Below, piece after piece: positions 47,295 through 57,945 of a stretch of 64,000 bases of DNA. The stretch is from Paraphoma chrysanthemicola. Its lineage: Eukaryota > Ascomycota > Dothideomycetes > Pleosporales > Phaeosphaeriaceae. The stretch covers positions 1,302,001-1,366,000 of the forward strand of contig JAGMWG010000002.1 in NCBI GenBank assembly GCA_020744225.1, in the 5' to 3' direction. The position numbers were made by a program, and so were the translations under genes. The notes beneath the pieces were generated by a model. That model was not told the DNA's origin. It worked only from the letters and a program-made list of their open reading frames with translations, and did not search any database. Every line of letters begins with the position of its first letter. Position 1 is the stretch's first letter.

Positions 47295-49083
47295 CTACTC
47301 TTCCCTGGTCTTTACCAACCCCTTGATTCGACCCAGCGTACTCGGCACAAAGCAATCTTTCCACTGCATATCCTTCTCCGTCGTGTAGCCCGTCGTTGTA
47401 ATCTCAAAGCGGCGGAATAAATGGGCGACTGTTAGATGGAGGGTTGCGGTTGCAAGACTATTCGGCGTATCAGTCTACTAGGACCTGGAGATTGTACACA
47501 TACGGGGACTTACTTCATCCCTATGCAGCCCCGACTTCCCCGCGAGAAACTCAACATCTGCTTGTCTCGCATCTTGTATGTCTCTGGGTCGCATATCCAG
47601 CGCTCTGGATGGAAGACATGTGGATTGGGGAAGGTATCCGGGTCCATGTTTTGGATGTATATGCCTGATGTTACGACGGTCTGCATTTGTTAGCTTTCTC
47701 TTCTACTATACTGGGTGCAGGGACCAGTATATCATGACGTGTGAAGAGTAAGTGGCCGGATAATAAGTAAGGATAGGACAGAGCAAGTGGACTTACACCT
47801 CCCGGCACCCAAACATCTCCAAACCTCGCTCCTTCTTTCGGGCACTTCCTAATAATCCGTCCTGGAACACCATAACTCAGCCTCAGACCCTCCTTCACCA
47901 CCGCACGGAGATAGTCAAATCCTTCTCCCTCCAATCTCGCTGAGCTAACAATCTCATCTCTTGCTATACCGCGTTTCAACTCTGCTAACAACTTCGCCTC
48001 AACGCCAGCATCCTGCGTAACACCCCACAGAATATTCCCCAGCGCGTGCGCCGTCGTATCAGTCCCCGCAACAATCATCAAACACCCATCCGCGACCATA
48101 TCTCTGCGACTCGGCCTCTCCTGCCCCTTCTCGCGATCCGGTCTTGCCATTGCATCGAACATCGTATACCCAGCACTACTTCCATCCACCTCTTTCCCCT
48201 TCACGACACCGTCATCACGATCCGCTCTAGTCAGCGCATCATCCACCCTCTCCGCCGCTAAGCGCTGCATCGTTTCAAACCCATACACCGGCGCAAACCA
48301 CTTCTCGCGCGTAGATTCCGAGAACGAGAACACAAATGCGTTCAAACAAGCAGCAAACCGCGGGAAGAATGTTGCTACAATAGCCATCCCCATCCCCTCA
48401 ACCATCGCCACCAGCGTCGCATTTTCAAACCCACGTGCCTCGAGCGCATTCAAATCGCTCCGGAAACAATAATCCATAACCACGTCTGCAGTCAGACATC
48501 TGAACGCGAGGAAGAAGTTGATCACCTGACCATCAGATTGCGCGAGTGTTGATAGGAATTGTTGCAGTTTAAGAGCATGGAGCGTAGGTTCTGCGCGCGA
48601 GATTGCGGATTTGCTGAAGAAGGGAGATATGAAGTCGCGGCGTTTTTTGGTTTCGGGGAGGGTTTCGAGGGATTGCAAGGATCCTGTTAAGAACGGGTTG
48701 TCGTGCCAGATTCGCTCGAATTGAGTTCCAACACGATAGATTCTGTGTCATGAATGTTAGATTTATCAACGACAATGTACGTGCATGTGTATCTGGGGTA
48801 AAGTGTACTGATTAAATCCCTCTAAATTCCCAATATGCACTTCGTTCGGCTGGATCCTGACCACAGGCCCATACTTTGCATGTAAAGCCGGTAAGTCCTT
48901 GACTAAGCCCACACCGAGAATGTCGTGGTACGCATTGTACAGCGATGTTACGGCTGCGAGTTTTGGGCCGGGGATGGAGGATAGAGGGTGGAAATAAAGA
49001 CGGTAGAGGGTTTTGGTGAACAGATAGAGGATGAGTGAGACGAGGAGGGAGAATGTGACTTGGACTGGGGACAGTGGGAGCAT
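47295..49083 (-). CDS. Cytochrome P450 monooxygenase
   Basis: A microsomal P450 of 516 residues from four exons (introns 48743-48808, 47681-47796, 47458-47513). The N-terminus is a membrane anchor (VTFSLLVSLILYLFTKTLY) followed by FHPLSSIPGPKLAAVTSLY, the proline-rich hinge. The I-helix is VAGTDTTAHAL (about 319). The ExxR motif is VVKEGLRLS, the PERW motif is FHPERWIC, and the haem loop is FSRGSRGCIGMN, with the ligand Cys at about 458. The protein ends in VKTREE. The hinge and haem-loop style resembles the trichodiene-oxygenase/CYP58-CYP65 neighbourhood, but subfamily and substrate cannot be fixed by eye. No polyketide, terpene or peptide synthase lies within the window, so it is not part of a visible cluster. 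Confidence 0.93.
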
Positions 49084-49487
49084 TTTTGGAATATGATAGA
49101 AGGAGAGAGGGATTGAGGGGAAGTGTGGAGATGGGATGGTTATGATCTGTGCTTATAGTAGATACACATTGTTGGTGCCAAGGCGGTGCGAAGTAGCGTG
49201 CGTCAGCGCATGTTGTACGACACCTCACCAATGACTGTGAGGCATTTCCACGTTCTGTGTAGCTAAGAGTTCGTGAGTAGCCTGTTTGAGGGCGAGCGTA
49301 ACACCCTGTTTGGTGAGGCTGATGTATGACATGCCGTCAGCGCTAGAGCGGGCGTAATCCATCGCGGCATACCACCAGCGCAGATCGACCGCGAAATCGA
49401 TCAAAAGTGCGCCCAAGTCAGACTTATTACCGAGAAGAGCATTGGAAATGTTGGGGATTTAGTCTTGCAATGTACGCTTCCAAAACC
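49084..49487. other. Intergenic region
   Basis: About 0.4 kb between the P450 start and the 3' end of the phosphatase gene; presumably the P450 promoter. No gene is visible. Confidence 0.55.
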
Positions 49488-50741
49488 CTATTTTACATCC
49501 AAGACTTCTTTTACGACTTCAATCACCCTTGAGAAGATCTCCTTGGGCGCGGCAACGACGCCCTTGTTCTCCTTGAGCGTCCTGCCGATACCGAAGTTCA
49601 GCGGCTTGCCCCACGCATCTGATACCTCTCCGCCTGCCTCTTGTACGAGAACGACACCTGCGGCGTGGTCCCAAATCTTCTCCTCGTACTTCAAGTTGAC
49701 CGGCAACCTGAGGTAGATGTCGCCCGCACCGCGTGCGATTGAAGCGTACTTTGCTTGTGAGTCCATGCGCACAGATGGCTTGGTGATGCCGAGCTTGGAC
49801 GCGATGGCCGCGTTGTCGCCATGTGACGAGTGTCCTGCCTCAACCGACTCGCAAAATGACGCCTGGCTGACATCGGGGACGGCCTTCATCGAGATCTTCT
49901 TTGATTCTTGAAGAGTGCCCTTGCTCAGCGGTCGGCTGGTAGCACCTGCTCCCTTCACTGCGCCGAAAAGTACGCCCTTGCCGTCCTTGTCGTCCGCGTC
50001 GGCACCGACCGAGCTGTCAAGAGGTGCCTGGTCGTCGATGGGGAGATTCGGGCAGCCAATGACGCCAACAGTTGGAACGCCGTCTACCATGAGTGCAAGG
50101 CAGACCGCATACTGCCCGCCGCGAAGAAAGCCCTTTGTGCCGTCAATTGGGTCGAGCGCCCATACCCTGCCCTTGTTGCCTCCATTGCTCCTTCCGCTGT
50201 CGAGCGCTGTGAGCATGTCGTCCACGCTCTTGATTGGGCCGCCAATCTTGTCCTCCGCCGAGCTGTCGTCAAGCTTGGCGGCCTGCACAAGGTCCCATAC
50301 TAATGTGCGCTCCTGCTCGTCCTTGCGGAGCTCATCTGCGTCCTCCTCGCCGACCACCTCGTCTTCAGGGAAGGCGTACTTGATGGATGCGATAATGAGG
50401 GCTTGTGCGCCCAAGTCTCCGATTGTGACAGGCGACGAGTCGCTCTTTGTGAGGGTACCCTTTGTGTGGCTCGAGAAGACAGTCCTGGTGAGGATGGAGG
50501 CGCGCTGGACGGCAAGGAGGGCGACCTCGAGTTCCTTTTCGTAGGCCATGCTGTGGATGGGGCGGCTTGTGGATAGCGACGCGCTTGATGCTCTAGATAT
50601 AGTGACGGTGGGGCGAAAGTGTTGTTTCAATTGGGCGAGACGAGCAACACTTCTGGACAGGAGGGACGGATTAAGTAGTGAGATAGCCAGGATGACAATG
50701 GCTAAAAGAAAATATCTAAATGTCGCAATTCGAGCGGACAT
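49488..50741 (-). CDS. MET22: 3'(2'),5'-bisphosphate nucleotidase (MET22/HAL2 family) with an N-terminal extension
   Basis: It hydrolyses 3'-phosphoadenosine 5'-phosphate to AMP, protecting sulfate assimilation and RNA processing, and is a Li+/Na+-sensitive enzyme. It is one exon, 417 residues. Metal-site motifs are VVGEEDADELRK, WALDPIDGTKGFLRGG (about 194) and IWDHAAGVVLVQEAGG near the end, with the usual inositol-monophosphatase fold order. The canonical start would be the internal Met of MAYEKELEVALL (about residue 65). Ahead of it lies a frame-conserved extension with a strong hydrophobic segment (FLLAIVILAISLL) and a basic, Ser-rich stretch (SRSVARLAQLKQHFRP). Upstream initiation would target the enzyme to a membrane or to mitochondria; initiation at the internal ATG would keep it cytosolic. 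Confidence 0.9.
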   Translation of the reverse strand: MSARIATFRYFLLAIVILAISLLNPSLLSRSVARLAQLKQHFRPTVTISRASSASLSTSRPIHSMAYEKELEVALLAVQRASILTRTVFSSHTKGTLTKSDSSPVTIGDLGAQALIIASIKYAFPEDEVVGEEDADELRKDEQERTLVWDLVQAAKLDDSSAEDKIGGPIKSVDDMLTALDSGRSNGGNKGRVWALDPIDGTKGFLRGGQYAVCLALMVDGVPTVGVIGCPNLPIDDQAPLDSSVGADADDKDGKGVLFGAVKGAGATSRPLSKGTLQESKKISMKAVPDVSQASFCESVEAGHSSHGDNAAIASKLGITKPSVRMDSQAKYASIARGAGDIYLRLPVNLKYEEKIWDHAAGVVLVQEAGGEVSDAWGKPLNFGIGRTLKENKGVVAAPKEIFSRVIEVVKEVLDVK

Positions 50742-51144
50742 GAGCTAACAAGGCGAAGTTTGCTGCAGGGCTGAGCTTTGGTGGGGTTGGTCGTGGGCGA
50801 TTGACGTAACACGGTAGGGTTTAGCGCGGCGGGAGACGATCTCGGGGGTTTCCCTTTTGGACGGCCGCCATGGTAACGGCAGCTCCAACGGTAATCAAGA
50901 CACTACGAACGTGCGCAGAACTTATCGGCGTATTTTATCAAAGCAACATCTCTCGACATCTGCTACCCTCGCCGGCCATCTACAGATTTTGCGCTGTGCT
51001 TCACGTGTCTGCGAAAAGTAAACAAAGATCGTCACAAAGGAGCATTCCCCAAACACGCGACACACGGGCGCTAGCCATTCACTCGCGGCTATCGCAATCA
51101 CAGACAATCGCAGCAGATTCGAGCCTCTTGAGGGGAACGGCAAT
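50742..51144. promoter_or_regulatory. Divergent promoter, MET22 / C3HC zinc-finger gene
   Basis: About 0.4 kb between divergent ATGs. Short frames only; no TATA box is evident. Confidence 0.45.
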
Positions 51145-52654
51145 ATGACGGACACACAGCCAGCGCTGGCGACCACGAAGCGCAAGTTCCACAAGCTTGT
51201 CGACAGCATCGCAGCCAGCACATCAACCACCTCCCTTGCAAGCACTCTGCAGGATTCGAATGCTTCGAGCACATCCCTAGCCCACCCGTCATCCCCCGAG
51301 CCGCCCAACAAGCGCCCGCGCAGCTCGAATGCTAGCATGGAGCAGAACCGAAGCGTGTCCTCCAGTCAGGCACGCATACAGGCACTCAAGGACCAGCTCC
51401 TGACACCGCGACGGGAAGGCACGGTCAGAGTCGTGGGAAAGGCAACCACTACCAGCACCTCTACGACGCCGCGCAAGCCGCCCAATTTCCAGCCATACAG
51501 CAAGGAGCAATTTCTCAGCCGAGTGAAGACCTTCGCAGACGTGAAAAAGTGGACAACTAAGCCCGACGCGATTAGCGAGATCGAGTGGGCCAGGAGAGGG
51601 TGGAGTTGCGACACATGGAACACTGTCGCGTGCAAAGGCGGATGTGAGAAGCGCGTGGCAGTAAAGCTACGCCCGAAGCGGAAGGATGCGAGCGGCAAGG
51701 CGATCGAGATGAGCGAGGATCTGGCTGCGGACGTCGACGATAAACTGGTGGAAAAGTTCCGCGAGCTGATTGAGAGAGGCCATGCAGAAGACTGTCTGTG
51801 GAGGAAGCGAGGGTGTCAAGGTAAGCACTTACCGTTCAGATTATTGCGTCACAACGTGCTAACACTGCACAGAGGACGTCTACCACATCCCCATCGCAAG
51901 TCGTGCGACATGTTCCGCCGACCTGTTATCTCGCTATCAGTCATTTGCGTCCATTTCTTCCGACCTGCCTCTCCTCGAGAACATCACATATCCCGACCCC
52001 TCGGTGCAGGAGATACTCAAGCGAGTGCCGTCCTCTCTGTTTTCGGGCAGCGCACCCTCTGAGCCTGCAGATATCGTCGCTTTCACATTCGCTCTCTTCG
52101 GCTGGTCCGGCGTCTCCGAATCACGAATATCACTCGCAACATGCGACCACTGCTTCCAGCGCCTGGGCCTTTGGCTCTCATCCGACACCCGCCTCAAAGA
52201 AATGAGCAAGAAGCTTGACGTTCCAATCGAGACTCTACGCCTCAACCTCCTGGAATCCCACCGCGAACACTGTCCCTGGAAGAATGCTGCCGCACAAGCT
52301 AACTCCACCGACGGCCCCATTGCAAACATGCCAGCCTGGCAAACCCTGCAATTCATCCTCCTTCCCAAACACCGCGACTCGCCACAAAAGACACGCCATG
52401 CCCAAGGCCACAGCAGGAACGTAGAGAGTGTAGATATAGGCAGCGAACTAGAGTACCCGCGAGGTAGCATGGATAGTTATCATGAAGACAAGGAAAAAGA
52501 GGAAACAGAGGCGATTGAGGGCAAGTGGAAGCGCTTCAAGGCGAAGTTGAAACGCACGACAAGTAAGAAGAGCTTGAAGAGTATGAGGAGTGTGAGGAGC
52601 GGGAAGAGTAGGCCGGGCACGGCGGGGACGGAGAAGGAGGGTGAGCGGGGTTAA
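51145..52654 (+). CDS. C3HC zinc-finger protein (NIPA/Rsm1-like)
   Basis: A 485-residue nuclear protein of the zf-C3HC family (mammalian NIPA, fission yeast Rsm1, linked to mRNA export and F-box functions). Two exons are joined by a 52-nt intron at 51821-51872. A Ser/Thr-rich, basic N-terminus (KRKFHKLVDSIAAS, PNKRPRSS) precedes the first zinc finger: YSKEQFLSRVKTFADVKKW, then RRGWSCDTWNTVACKGGC and later ERGHAEDCLW, the C-C-x-HxxxC pattern. A second, Rsm1-type finger appears after the intron: LATCDHCFQRLGLW, then LLESHREHCPW. The C-terminus is strongly basic (KAKLKRTTSKKSLKSMRS). It sits head to head with the phosphatase gene. Confidence 0.85.
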
Positions 52655-53723
52655 GGGAAGTGTGTGTGTATGTGAGTGCGAGATGAGCGATGGGCTTGGA
52701 GCGATTGGCGGGGTTGGAAATGGGAGAGATGTTGAACTTCAACTTTATGAAACATATCCAAAGGAACCGGCTAACCTTATTTCATGTTTTGCACAACTTC
52801 CCAATCACGCAACCTTTCAACGATCCTATCAATCGCAGCGAATCTCCGGCGAAAAATATGAAGTGATGAGCTGGGATATATGTAATGTTATTCTTGTGGC
52901 TGGAGTGAGTGAGTGCGAAATTCCTTGGAGTTGGGATGTCTCAATTCTGGATCAACATAATCAAGGGCGGTCAAGGCTGGTCCAACGTATACATTACTTA
53001 ACAATGGAGAGGAGGTGGAGTTATCGATGAGCAAATGATGTTCATAAAATGCGTGCTGCTAGATTCACCGTACAGCTGCGAAGACACGCGATACCGTACG
53101 AAGGTACTATAGCACGAAGCTCCTGTAGAACCATTTGGCAAATCACACTCCATGAAAAGAGACAGTAGGGAACACTTTAATGACGTTCATCATCAACTCA
53201 TCAGATATCTAACTAGTCAGTCCTTGAATGTGTTACCTTTAAGACTGACTGAGGTTAACCGGAAATGAAGTAGATCATCGTGGCTTCCAAACGGGGTGCC
53301 TTTCGTTCACGTCCAAGTCGGGACTTTCAGTTCCTCCGCAATTGCGGGGAAGTTTACAATTGCGGGGGAATTCCAAACTAATTCCCAAGCTGAGGAACGA
53401 CACACCCGTAGTCCGTCAGCCCAAGCACCAAAAATCACATAGGCGTTCACTAATCAAGAATAAATCGACCCTCGGTTAGACCGGGTGTCAGAAAGCTTAA
53501 GATGATGCCATAGATATAAGACAAGATTGCGTTCAAAAGAAAGAGACGGAAATACTCAACATTAATATAGGTTCAAGCCGCATAAGACTCGTGTCACACG
53601 CACCATATTATTAGAGTATCCATTCCAATACATTACCTACTAGGGTATTCTGCTAAATAGCTCCGCCCTGCAACACAACCGTACATCTTTCCAAAATCAT
53701 CGTCATCACCAGCAGCAATCCCA
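52655..53723. other. Intergenic region with a possible DNA-transposon end
   Basis: About 1.1 kb. The left part is the 3' flank of the C3HC gene. From about 53330 a compact block of repeats looks like a transposon terminus (listed separately). The stretch after 53400 is A/T-rich. The right end is the promoter of the hydrolase gene. Confidence 0.45.
53330..53398. repeat. Direct and inverted repeats resembling a DNA-transposon end
   Basis: Two near-identical 16-base units (CAATTGCGGGGAAGTT and CAATTGCGGGGGAATT) lie 18 bases apart in direct order. They are flanked by gttcctc on the left and its inverse gaggaac on the right. A perfect 12-base palindrome (CCGCAATTGCGG) sits at the first unit. Such internal direct repeats occur at the ends of Tc1/Fot1-type elements, but no transposase is present. 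Confidence 0.35.
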
Positions 53724-54587
53724 ATGGCTCCTCTCCGCGCTAGCGTTTACGTCGCTCCGCCGATTCCATGGCACAAACCCAATGGCACCGAAGGAGGACC
53801 ATGGTCACCCATTTCTTGCACGCTGGTATACGGCGATACCGAAGCCGTCCTAATTGACACCCCCATCACGAAACAGCAGAACATCGAGCTAGCAGACTGG
53901 ATCGCAACGACCATCCCCGGCATCAAACTCAAATACATCTACATCACCCACGGCCACGGCGACCACTGGTTCGGCACCAACTACTTACTGCAACGCTTCC
54001 CCGGAGTCAAAGTCATTGCGACTCCAGGTACAATCCAACACATGAAAGACGATGCAAGCTCATTTGCAAAATCATGGGCCGTCCAATTCCCGAATATGAT
54101 CGACACGCAATTCGCCTACGCAGACCCCGTCACAGATGCCTTCACGGTAAATAACGAACAATTTGTGCCAGTGGAAGTTGGCCACACAGACACAAACGAC
54201 TCCACCATCCTCTGGGTCCCCAGCATCCGCCTCGCCGTCTGCGGCGACGTAGTCTACGGCGACTGCCACCAATTCCTCGCAAAAGCTAACACGGCAGCCC
54301 TACGCGCCGAGTGGATCGCCGCCGTGGAGAAAGTCGAAAACCTGCGCCCGGAATTGGTCGTCCCGGGACATATGAGGCCCGGTGAAGTCCCCGGGGTATG
54401 GCATTTGGCTAGGACGAAGCAGTATCTAAGGGACTTTGATAGACTTGTTGTTGGAGAGGAGGCGAAGAATCCGCGGGAGTTGGGTGCGAAGATGACGGAG
54501 TTGTGGCCTACGAGGTTTAATATGGGGGCGCTGGCTGGGTCGAGTCGTGCGGCGTTTCCGCCCCCGGCGAAGAAGGGGAAGTTGTAG
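53724..54587 (+). CDS. Metallo-beta-lactamase fold hydrolase
   Basis: A 287-residue single-exon MBL-fold enzyme. The metal site is THGHGDHWFG (HxHxDH at 76-81), with a second histidine in VEVGHTDTNDS, an aspartate in CGDVVYGD and a final histidine in VVPGHMRPG, so all five ligand positions are present. The N-terminus begins directly with the first strand and shows no signal peptide. The C-terminus (FNMGALAGSSRAAFPPPAKKGKL) is unlike glyoxalase II, so the substrate may be a lactone, thioester or other small molecule. Fungal members of this type occur as stand-alone detoxification enzymes. It is intact although it sits next to an AT-rich, probably transposon-derived block. Confidence 0.88.
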   Translation: MAPLRASVYVAPPIPWHKPNGTEGGPWSPISCTLVYGDTEAVLIDTPITKQQNIELADWIATTIPGIKLKYIYITHGHGDHWFGTNYLLQRFPGVKVIATPGTIQHMKDDASSFAKSWAVQFPNMIDTQFAYADPVTDAFTVNNEQFVPVEVGHTDTNDSTILWVPSIRLAVCGDVVYGDCHQFLAKANTAALRAEWIAAVEKVENLRPELVVPGHMRPGEVPGVWHLARTKQYLRDFDRLVVGEEAKNPRELGAKMTELWPTRFNMGALAGSSRAAFPPPAKKGKL

Positions 54588-54689
54588 TTGTAGAATAAGA
54601 GGATAGGCTATTTTGGAGTTTTGCTCTATTTACTGCCTTGAAGGACCTCTCTCTTCCTAAGAATGATACAACTTAAATTGTTACCACCG

Positions 54690-55240
54690 TTGTAAAGACC
54701 CGGGTGTACCTAAGGCCTCTCGGGCCGAGAGCACTTATATGTAGCCCCCTTTCCGCTACTAAGTCTAGTAGCGATTCATCTAACTCTACCTAGGAGGGGG
54801 ATACTACGCTGCAGAAATACTAGAATCATTACAACTATAGCGTCACTAAACTCATCTTCTCTAGTTCTCTACTAAATAATTAAGCTCTATTCTACATAGA
54901 GATAGTATGGTAAACATATAGTATAGCTACTATACTACCTCTTTTACTACTCATACACTATTATATAGTATACTTCAAATATTTATTTAGAATAAAAGTT
55001 ATCTTAGCTGCGGCTGAGGCGGCGCTTATGTCACATGATAGCTAAGCATATCCCGTGCCGTATACTTAAGCTCTACTCTCCATTGCATCCATAGCTACTT
55101 ATATATTGAGAACAACATAAAGATATAGTGCAAAGACATCCTAGTTACTACTATTTGTAGGCTCACACAATTCACTCGAACCCTAGCGCTTTACACAACA
55201 TACAAGATAGTCTAATACTGCGCTCAGCCTTACCCAGAAG
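54690..55240. repeat. AT-rich, TA-dense block (RIP-like)
   Basis: The base composition drops sharply: runs such as ctatactacctcttttacta and tatatagtatac dominate, with TpA very frequent and no open frame. This is the look of repeats mutated by RIP in Pezizomycotina. No transposon protein is legible in it. Confidence 0.55.
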
Positions 55241-56754
55241 ATGTCCGGCGCAGAGCTTGCCGTCGCAATTGTTCCTTCTATCATCCATGCATTCGAGCTC
55301 TATTCTCAGTTTACGTACAATGTCTTTGAAATAATTACCCTCAAAGCGCTGCGACGCTCCTTCTTGGAACTGAAGGAGGACTACGGCGTGATCCAAGCCG
55401 CGCTACTAGTTTTCATCTTCCCTGACGCCCGCCATGTGCTGAAGCGAATAAGTCGGCAGGTGCTCGAACCTCAAAGCGATGGGATGACAGCGATGGAAGA
55501 GGCGATGGCGCTGAAGAAGTCAATGACTGATGATTGTAGCATGCTCGCTGTGGCTGTAGGTTGGCCTCCCATTCCTGCGATCTGCCTGCCAGACACTTCG
55601 TGCGAGTTTTTGCTAATGACTAATGAAAATCGTAGGCTGCTATTGTTGCGCAAGTAGCCATTACAGCACTCTCCTTGGAAAATCTATCATCTACGCACTG
55701 GACCGCCAGGGCCGCTTTCGTGCTCAGCCTGGCGTCCGGCGCCCTCTCCGTCTTCTTCGCATGTCTGCTCCAGCAACGCATCAGCAGTCTCTTCGGGCTA
55801 TCGGACCTCAAGGACTGGCTGAGCAAACCGGCCAGCAGCGCAGAACTCAGCCAAGCAAACGACTTAGTCAGTGAATACACAAAGGCGCATTCCAAGCGCC
55901 AGGCAACAGCCGAACCCAAAAGCGAGAGCGAGGACAAGCCGTGGCTAGAGATCAAGAAACGCATAACGCAGCTGGTGAGCGAAAAGAGGTGGGTGCGTGC
56001 ATCGTTCAACGCGGCTCTCATGATCCGGATCCCGGCCTTGTTGCTGAATTGGTCTGTTGGAGCCTTCCTCATCGGGCTTGGGATATATCTTGGTTCATCC
56101 TGGACTCAAAAGCTGGACGCTTCGCAGCCTCAAAGCAGCTCCCTGGGCGTTCTAGTTGGCTATATCTCAGTCACGGGTATAGGACTCCTGCTATTCTTCG
56201 TGCCTATGCTTCTGAAATATCTCGAGGGCGCCCCGATCCGACTACTCGTGGGGCGCCTTGTGGTACGCGCAAACTCAAATGACGATTCATCTGGACTGAA
56301 CGCGCATGAAATTCTCGCGCAATTGAATGCAGAGCCTGATTACCTCCTGCGTAGACCGCAGAAGTTTGGGAAGAGGAGGGAGGTGGATGCGTTTTTCCGG
56401 ATTCCGGCAAATGAGTCGAGAGTGAGTATCGGCGAGGGGTCGGTGACTTCCAACACGAGGATCGAGTTGCAAGGAAAAGAGAGCATGGAAGAGCATAAGC
56501 AAGTGATAGAGCGGGAGGCAGACGGAAGGCGTAACCAGGATTCTCTTTACGCAGAGCCAGTTGCCAGTGCCGAACACACTGCTGGATTGGCCACCATGAG
56601 ACAGTCAACAGAGTCAGTACATGCCCAGGTGGACCCTTTGATGGCAGCACTTGAGGCATCGATATTGGCTCAGGAGAGAAGTGTAGCCTCGTTCAGAGCA
56701 CTGCTATTGGAGCATCAAAAGGGGTTGGAACGGGATGGGAAGGAATCTTCTTAA
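55241..56754 (+). CDS. Unknown multi-pass membrane protein, 477 residues
   Basis: I do not recognise a named family. Two exons are joined by an 80-nt intron at 55556-55635, reading AVA to AAIVAQVAITALSL. About four hydrophobic segments are visible: 100-120, about 127-152 (AAFVLSLASGALSVFFACLL), 240-258 (LNWSVGAFLIGLGIYLG) and 275-297 (VGYISVTGIGLLLFFVPML). A charged loop with Lys/Glu-rich sequence lies between the second and third. The C-terminal third is soluble and polar (RIPANESRVSIGEG, DPLMAALEASILAQERS) and could form a helix. Similar fungal proteins with an N-terminal helical domain then two helix pairs occur as lineage-expanded hypotheticals. It lies between two AT-rich blocks and has ordinary base composition, so it seems to be a preserved gene in a repeat neighbourhood. 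Confidence 0.65.
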
Positions 56755-57002
56755 GCGGTAAACGACGGGTGATACGCAGGTCGAGCACCAATCTTCAAGA
56801 TCACGAGCAGTTTGATTGCTTTTGAAAGGTGCTTCGACAATTGTGAAGTGAATACATGTGCAGTGGTGAAAGCGGGCTAGAAGTGCGGCTTCGTGAATGC
56901 TCCCTGCCATGCACCACGGCTTACCTCCCTCCGGCACGGTCCCTTTTGTGTGGCGTGAAACATCGGAAAGTGGCAGTCTGCAACTTTACGCCGCTCCCCT
57001 CG
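56755..57002. other. Flank of the membrane-protein gene
   Basis: A short mixed-composition stretch before the LINE relic. Short frames only. Confidence 0.4.
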
Positions 57003-57320
57003 ACTCGACTCCGCAACCATGGCGCCACTTGTGGACACCTCCCAGATCAAACAAGAAAGACTACACTAGACCGATACATTGAGGAGGTGGTCACAGCAAT
57101 CCAGAAAGCAACAGAAAAGGCGGTCCCTCAGAACAAGCACCACAGGCAGAAGCAGAGAATGGTAGAACGAAGAGTGCAAAGAGGTTCTGGTAGAAGATAA
57201 GAAGCTCAAGAGGACTTACATTCAGCTTAAGGCAGAGCAGACGTCAGAAGCGTATCACTTAGCTAGAAACTGCAATGCTAGGACTTTTAAGAAGGCACTG
57301 CAGAATAAGTATAAACTATA
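57003..57320 (+). mobile_element. LINE (Tad1-like) retrotransposon fragment, mutated
   Basis: Reading across one frame change gives IEEVVTAIQKATEKAVPQNK, then W-stop-NEEC, then KEVLVEDKKLKRTYIQLKAE and ARTFKKALQNKYKL. The order Ala-Val-Pro, basic run, Trp-Trp-Asn-x-Glu-Cys, then a Lys-rich helix is the junction between endonuclease and reverse transcriptase of fungal non-LTR elements. The second Trp codon is TAG, a G-to-A change of the kind RIP makes. Only this part remains; the sequence then becomes AT-rich (57320 to about 57560). Confidence 0.55.
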
Positions 57321-57945
57321 GAGAGTAATTACAGACAGCAGCTAACTATTAAGTCTCTATCTTACTATTTCTCTTAAGGTTTCTATTCTATCCCTTTATT
57401 ACATTACAAGTGTCTTTCTTATAATTCTAAATACATCTAGAGAAGCTAAGTAATTATATAATCTACTTGTTTATAGTAGAGAAATTAAGAAGCTAACGTA
57501 ATAGAAAATAAAAATAATACACCCTGTAACGGTATAACGCTTATACTAATGCTAGAATCTACTTATTCTTGTAAAATTATAGAAGGGCTTACTGTAGTCT
57601 AATAAATTAAAGCTTCTATCAGGTATACTATAACTCTGTAGAATTAAGTGAAGACGCGAAAAGAGTCTGGTTATAGTGACGAATATGCGCACGCTGCGAG
57701 TTGATTTATGTTTCCTGTCTAGAAGATGATCTCCTGTTTGCATTGAGGGTGCAAGTGAGCTTAATATTGATAAGGACAGACACTTGTGAAGATGTGTATT
57801 TATAACTTGCATTGAGATAATAAATACACTATACGGAAAGACGCCGGGACTGAAATGCCTATGTAGCGGATAGATGTAGTATGAGATCAACCCAAGATCT
57901 CTGCCCATATCGTCAAGTATTCAAAAGTCACGCCAAGACATGTTT
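57321..57945. repeat. AT-rich tail of the LINE relic plus 3' flank of TRM4
   Basis: Up to about 57560 the sequence is TA-dense without frames, as expected for a RIP-mutated repeat. From there to 57945 it becomes ordinary 3' flank. Confidence 0.45.

Noticed and set aside
49915..50544. 209-codon plus-strand frame antisense to MET22
   Set aside because: Ser/Pro-rich shadow of a well-conserved gene.
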